Positions 17,412 through 17,925 of a DNA stretch of 17,925 nt are shown here, one piece after another (position 1 is the stretch's first letter; every line of letters starts with the position of its first letter). The notes beneath the pieces are model-generated. The model saw only the letters and a program-made list of their open reading frames with translations, had not been told where the DNA came from and searched no databases. Position numbers and translations under genes: made by a program. The stretch lies in assembly GCA_005772945.1 (NCBI GenBank), contig SXIE01000391.1, positions 1 to 17,925 on the forward strand, in the 5' to 3' direction. Source of the DNA: Pseudomonadota bacterium (GTDB taxonomy: Bacteria > Myxococcota > UBA9042 > PHBI01).

Positions 17412-17471
17412 TCCCTTCGCGAGCATCCCGAGTCCAACGCCCCATCCCCCCATCGTGCAAGGAGCTCCATC
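17412..17471. other. 60-bp spacer between transglutaminase and MoxR genes
   Basis: No hairpin, T-tract or promoter is obvious, so the MoxR gene is probably co-transcribed with the two genes upstream. The only clear element is the ribosome-binding site at its end. Confidence 0.55.
17459..17464 (+). promoter_or_regulatory. Strong ribosome-binding site for the MoxR gene
   Basis: AAGGAG at 17459-17464 lies 7 nt before GTG 17472. This supports GTG as the start codon, giving a protein that begins VSVALEPATL. Confidence 0.75.
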
Positions 17472-17925
17472 GTGTCTGTCGCCCTCGAGCCTGCCACTCT
17501 CATCTCCGCGCCGACGCCCGTCGCGACCTCCCAGATCCAATCGCTCGGCGACGTGCGCGCTGCGGCCGACCGCGTCCGCGCCTGGATGCGCGACAACGTC
17601 ATGGGCCGCGATGACGTCATCGAGCTCGTCCTGGTCGCCCTCTTCGGGGACGGCCACGTCCTCCTCGAGGACTACCCGGGCTCGGGCAAGACGACGCTCG
17701 CCAACGCGCTTGGTCACGCGATCCACGACGACCAGAACCGCGAGGACGGCGCCATTCCCGAGTTCCGCCGCATCCAGTTCACGCCCGATCTCTTGCCGTC
17801 GGACGTGACCGGCGTGACGATTTTCGACTCGGAGTCGAACGCGTTCCATTTTCGGCGCGGCCCGATCTTCGCGTACATCGTGCTCGTCGACGAGATCAAC
17901 CGCACGACCCCGAAGGTCCAGTCGG
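17472..17925 (+). CDS. MoxR-family AAA+ ATPase, 5' part (cut by window edge)
   Basis: The open frame begins with GTG and runs off the window after 151 codons. MoxR ATPases are chaperone-like AAA+ proteins that act with von Willebrand-type partners such as DUF58 proteins. Visible marks are the family N-terminal helix with VMGRDDVIELVLVALFGDGH (about residues 43-62), a Walker A YPGSGKTT at 68-75 with Lys73, the family segment RIQFTPDLLPSDVTG, and a Walker B IVLVDEIN with Asp140-Glu141 followed by RTTPKVQS (family: RAPPKxQS). The hydrophobic-Gly-Lys stretch of typical MoxR Walker A (GxPGxAKT) is here GSGKT. Family length is about 320-350 residues, so under half is present. It follows the transglutaminase gene by 60 bp on the same strand and is probably the last gene seen of one operon. 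Confidence 0.92.
   Translation, partial: MSVALEPATLISAPTPVATSQIQSLGDVRAAADRVRAWMRDNVMGRDDVIELVLVALFGDGHVLLEDYPGSGKTTLANALGHAIHDDQNREDGAIPEFRRIQFTPDLLPSDVTGVTIFDSESNAFHFRRGPIFAYIVLVDEINRTTPKVQS

Overview
The window is very GC-rich (roughly 70%), with G/C strongly preferred at third codon positions. All recognisable genes lie on the plus strand. Composition, the very large repeat protein and the TgpA-type cluster suggest a free-living Gram-negative with a big genome, perhaps a myxobacterium (Myxococcota/Polyangia). That placement is inference; no marker gene is present.

Layout: 1-443 holds no convincing gene but carries five short perfect-stem hairpins. 444-13658 is one uninterrupted gene for a 4,404-residue HEAT-repeat solenoid. 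13659-13827 is a spacer with a nested hairpin and a 10-bp palindrome. 13828-15171 encodes a membrane-anchored DUF58 protein. 15168-17411 encodes a TgpA-like membrane transglutaminase whose ATG overlaps the DUF58 stop codon (ATGA). From 17472 to the window edge runs the N-terminal part of a MoxR-type AAA+ ATPase.

The giant protein has a clear hierarchy. HEAT-like helical hairpins are grouped into 19 modules of about 220-260 residues. Most modules open with a Pro-rich hinge (PLPLP or PxPGF) and all carry a DGRxxVRxNAA-type signature. From 2676 to 12227 the modules alternate between two types, A and B, forming seven A+B super-modules of about 455 residues. The first six B modules are all exactly 225 codons. 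A modules 1-6 vary from 229 to 233 codons, and for A2-A6 all of that variation falls in a single loop.

DUF58, TgpA-like transglutaminase and MoxR form a well-known association (for example around tgpA in Pseudomonas aeruginosa): an AAA+ chaperone-like ATPase, a von Willebrand-like membrane partner and a periplasm-facing transglutaminase-fold protein linked to envelope integrity. Here MoxR comes last rather than first, and the cluster directly follows the HEAT megaprotein. A working model is that the HEAT solenoid is a cytoplasmic scaffold or client platform for this envelope module. The gene order suggests this, but nothing in the sequence proves it.
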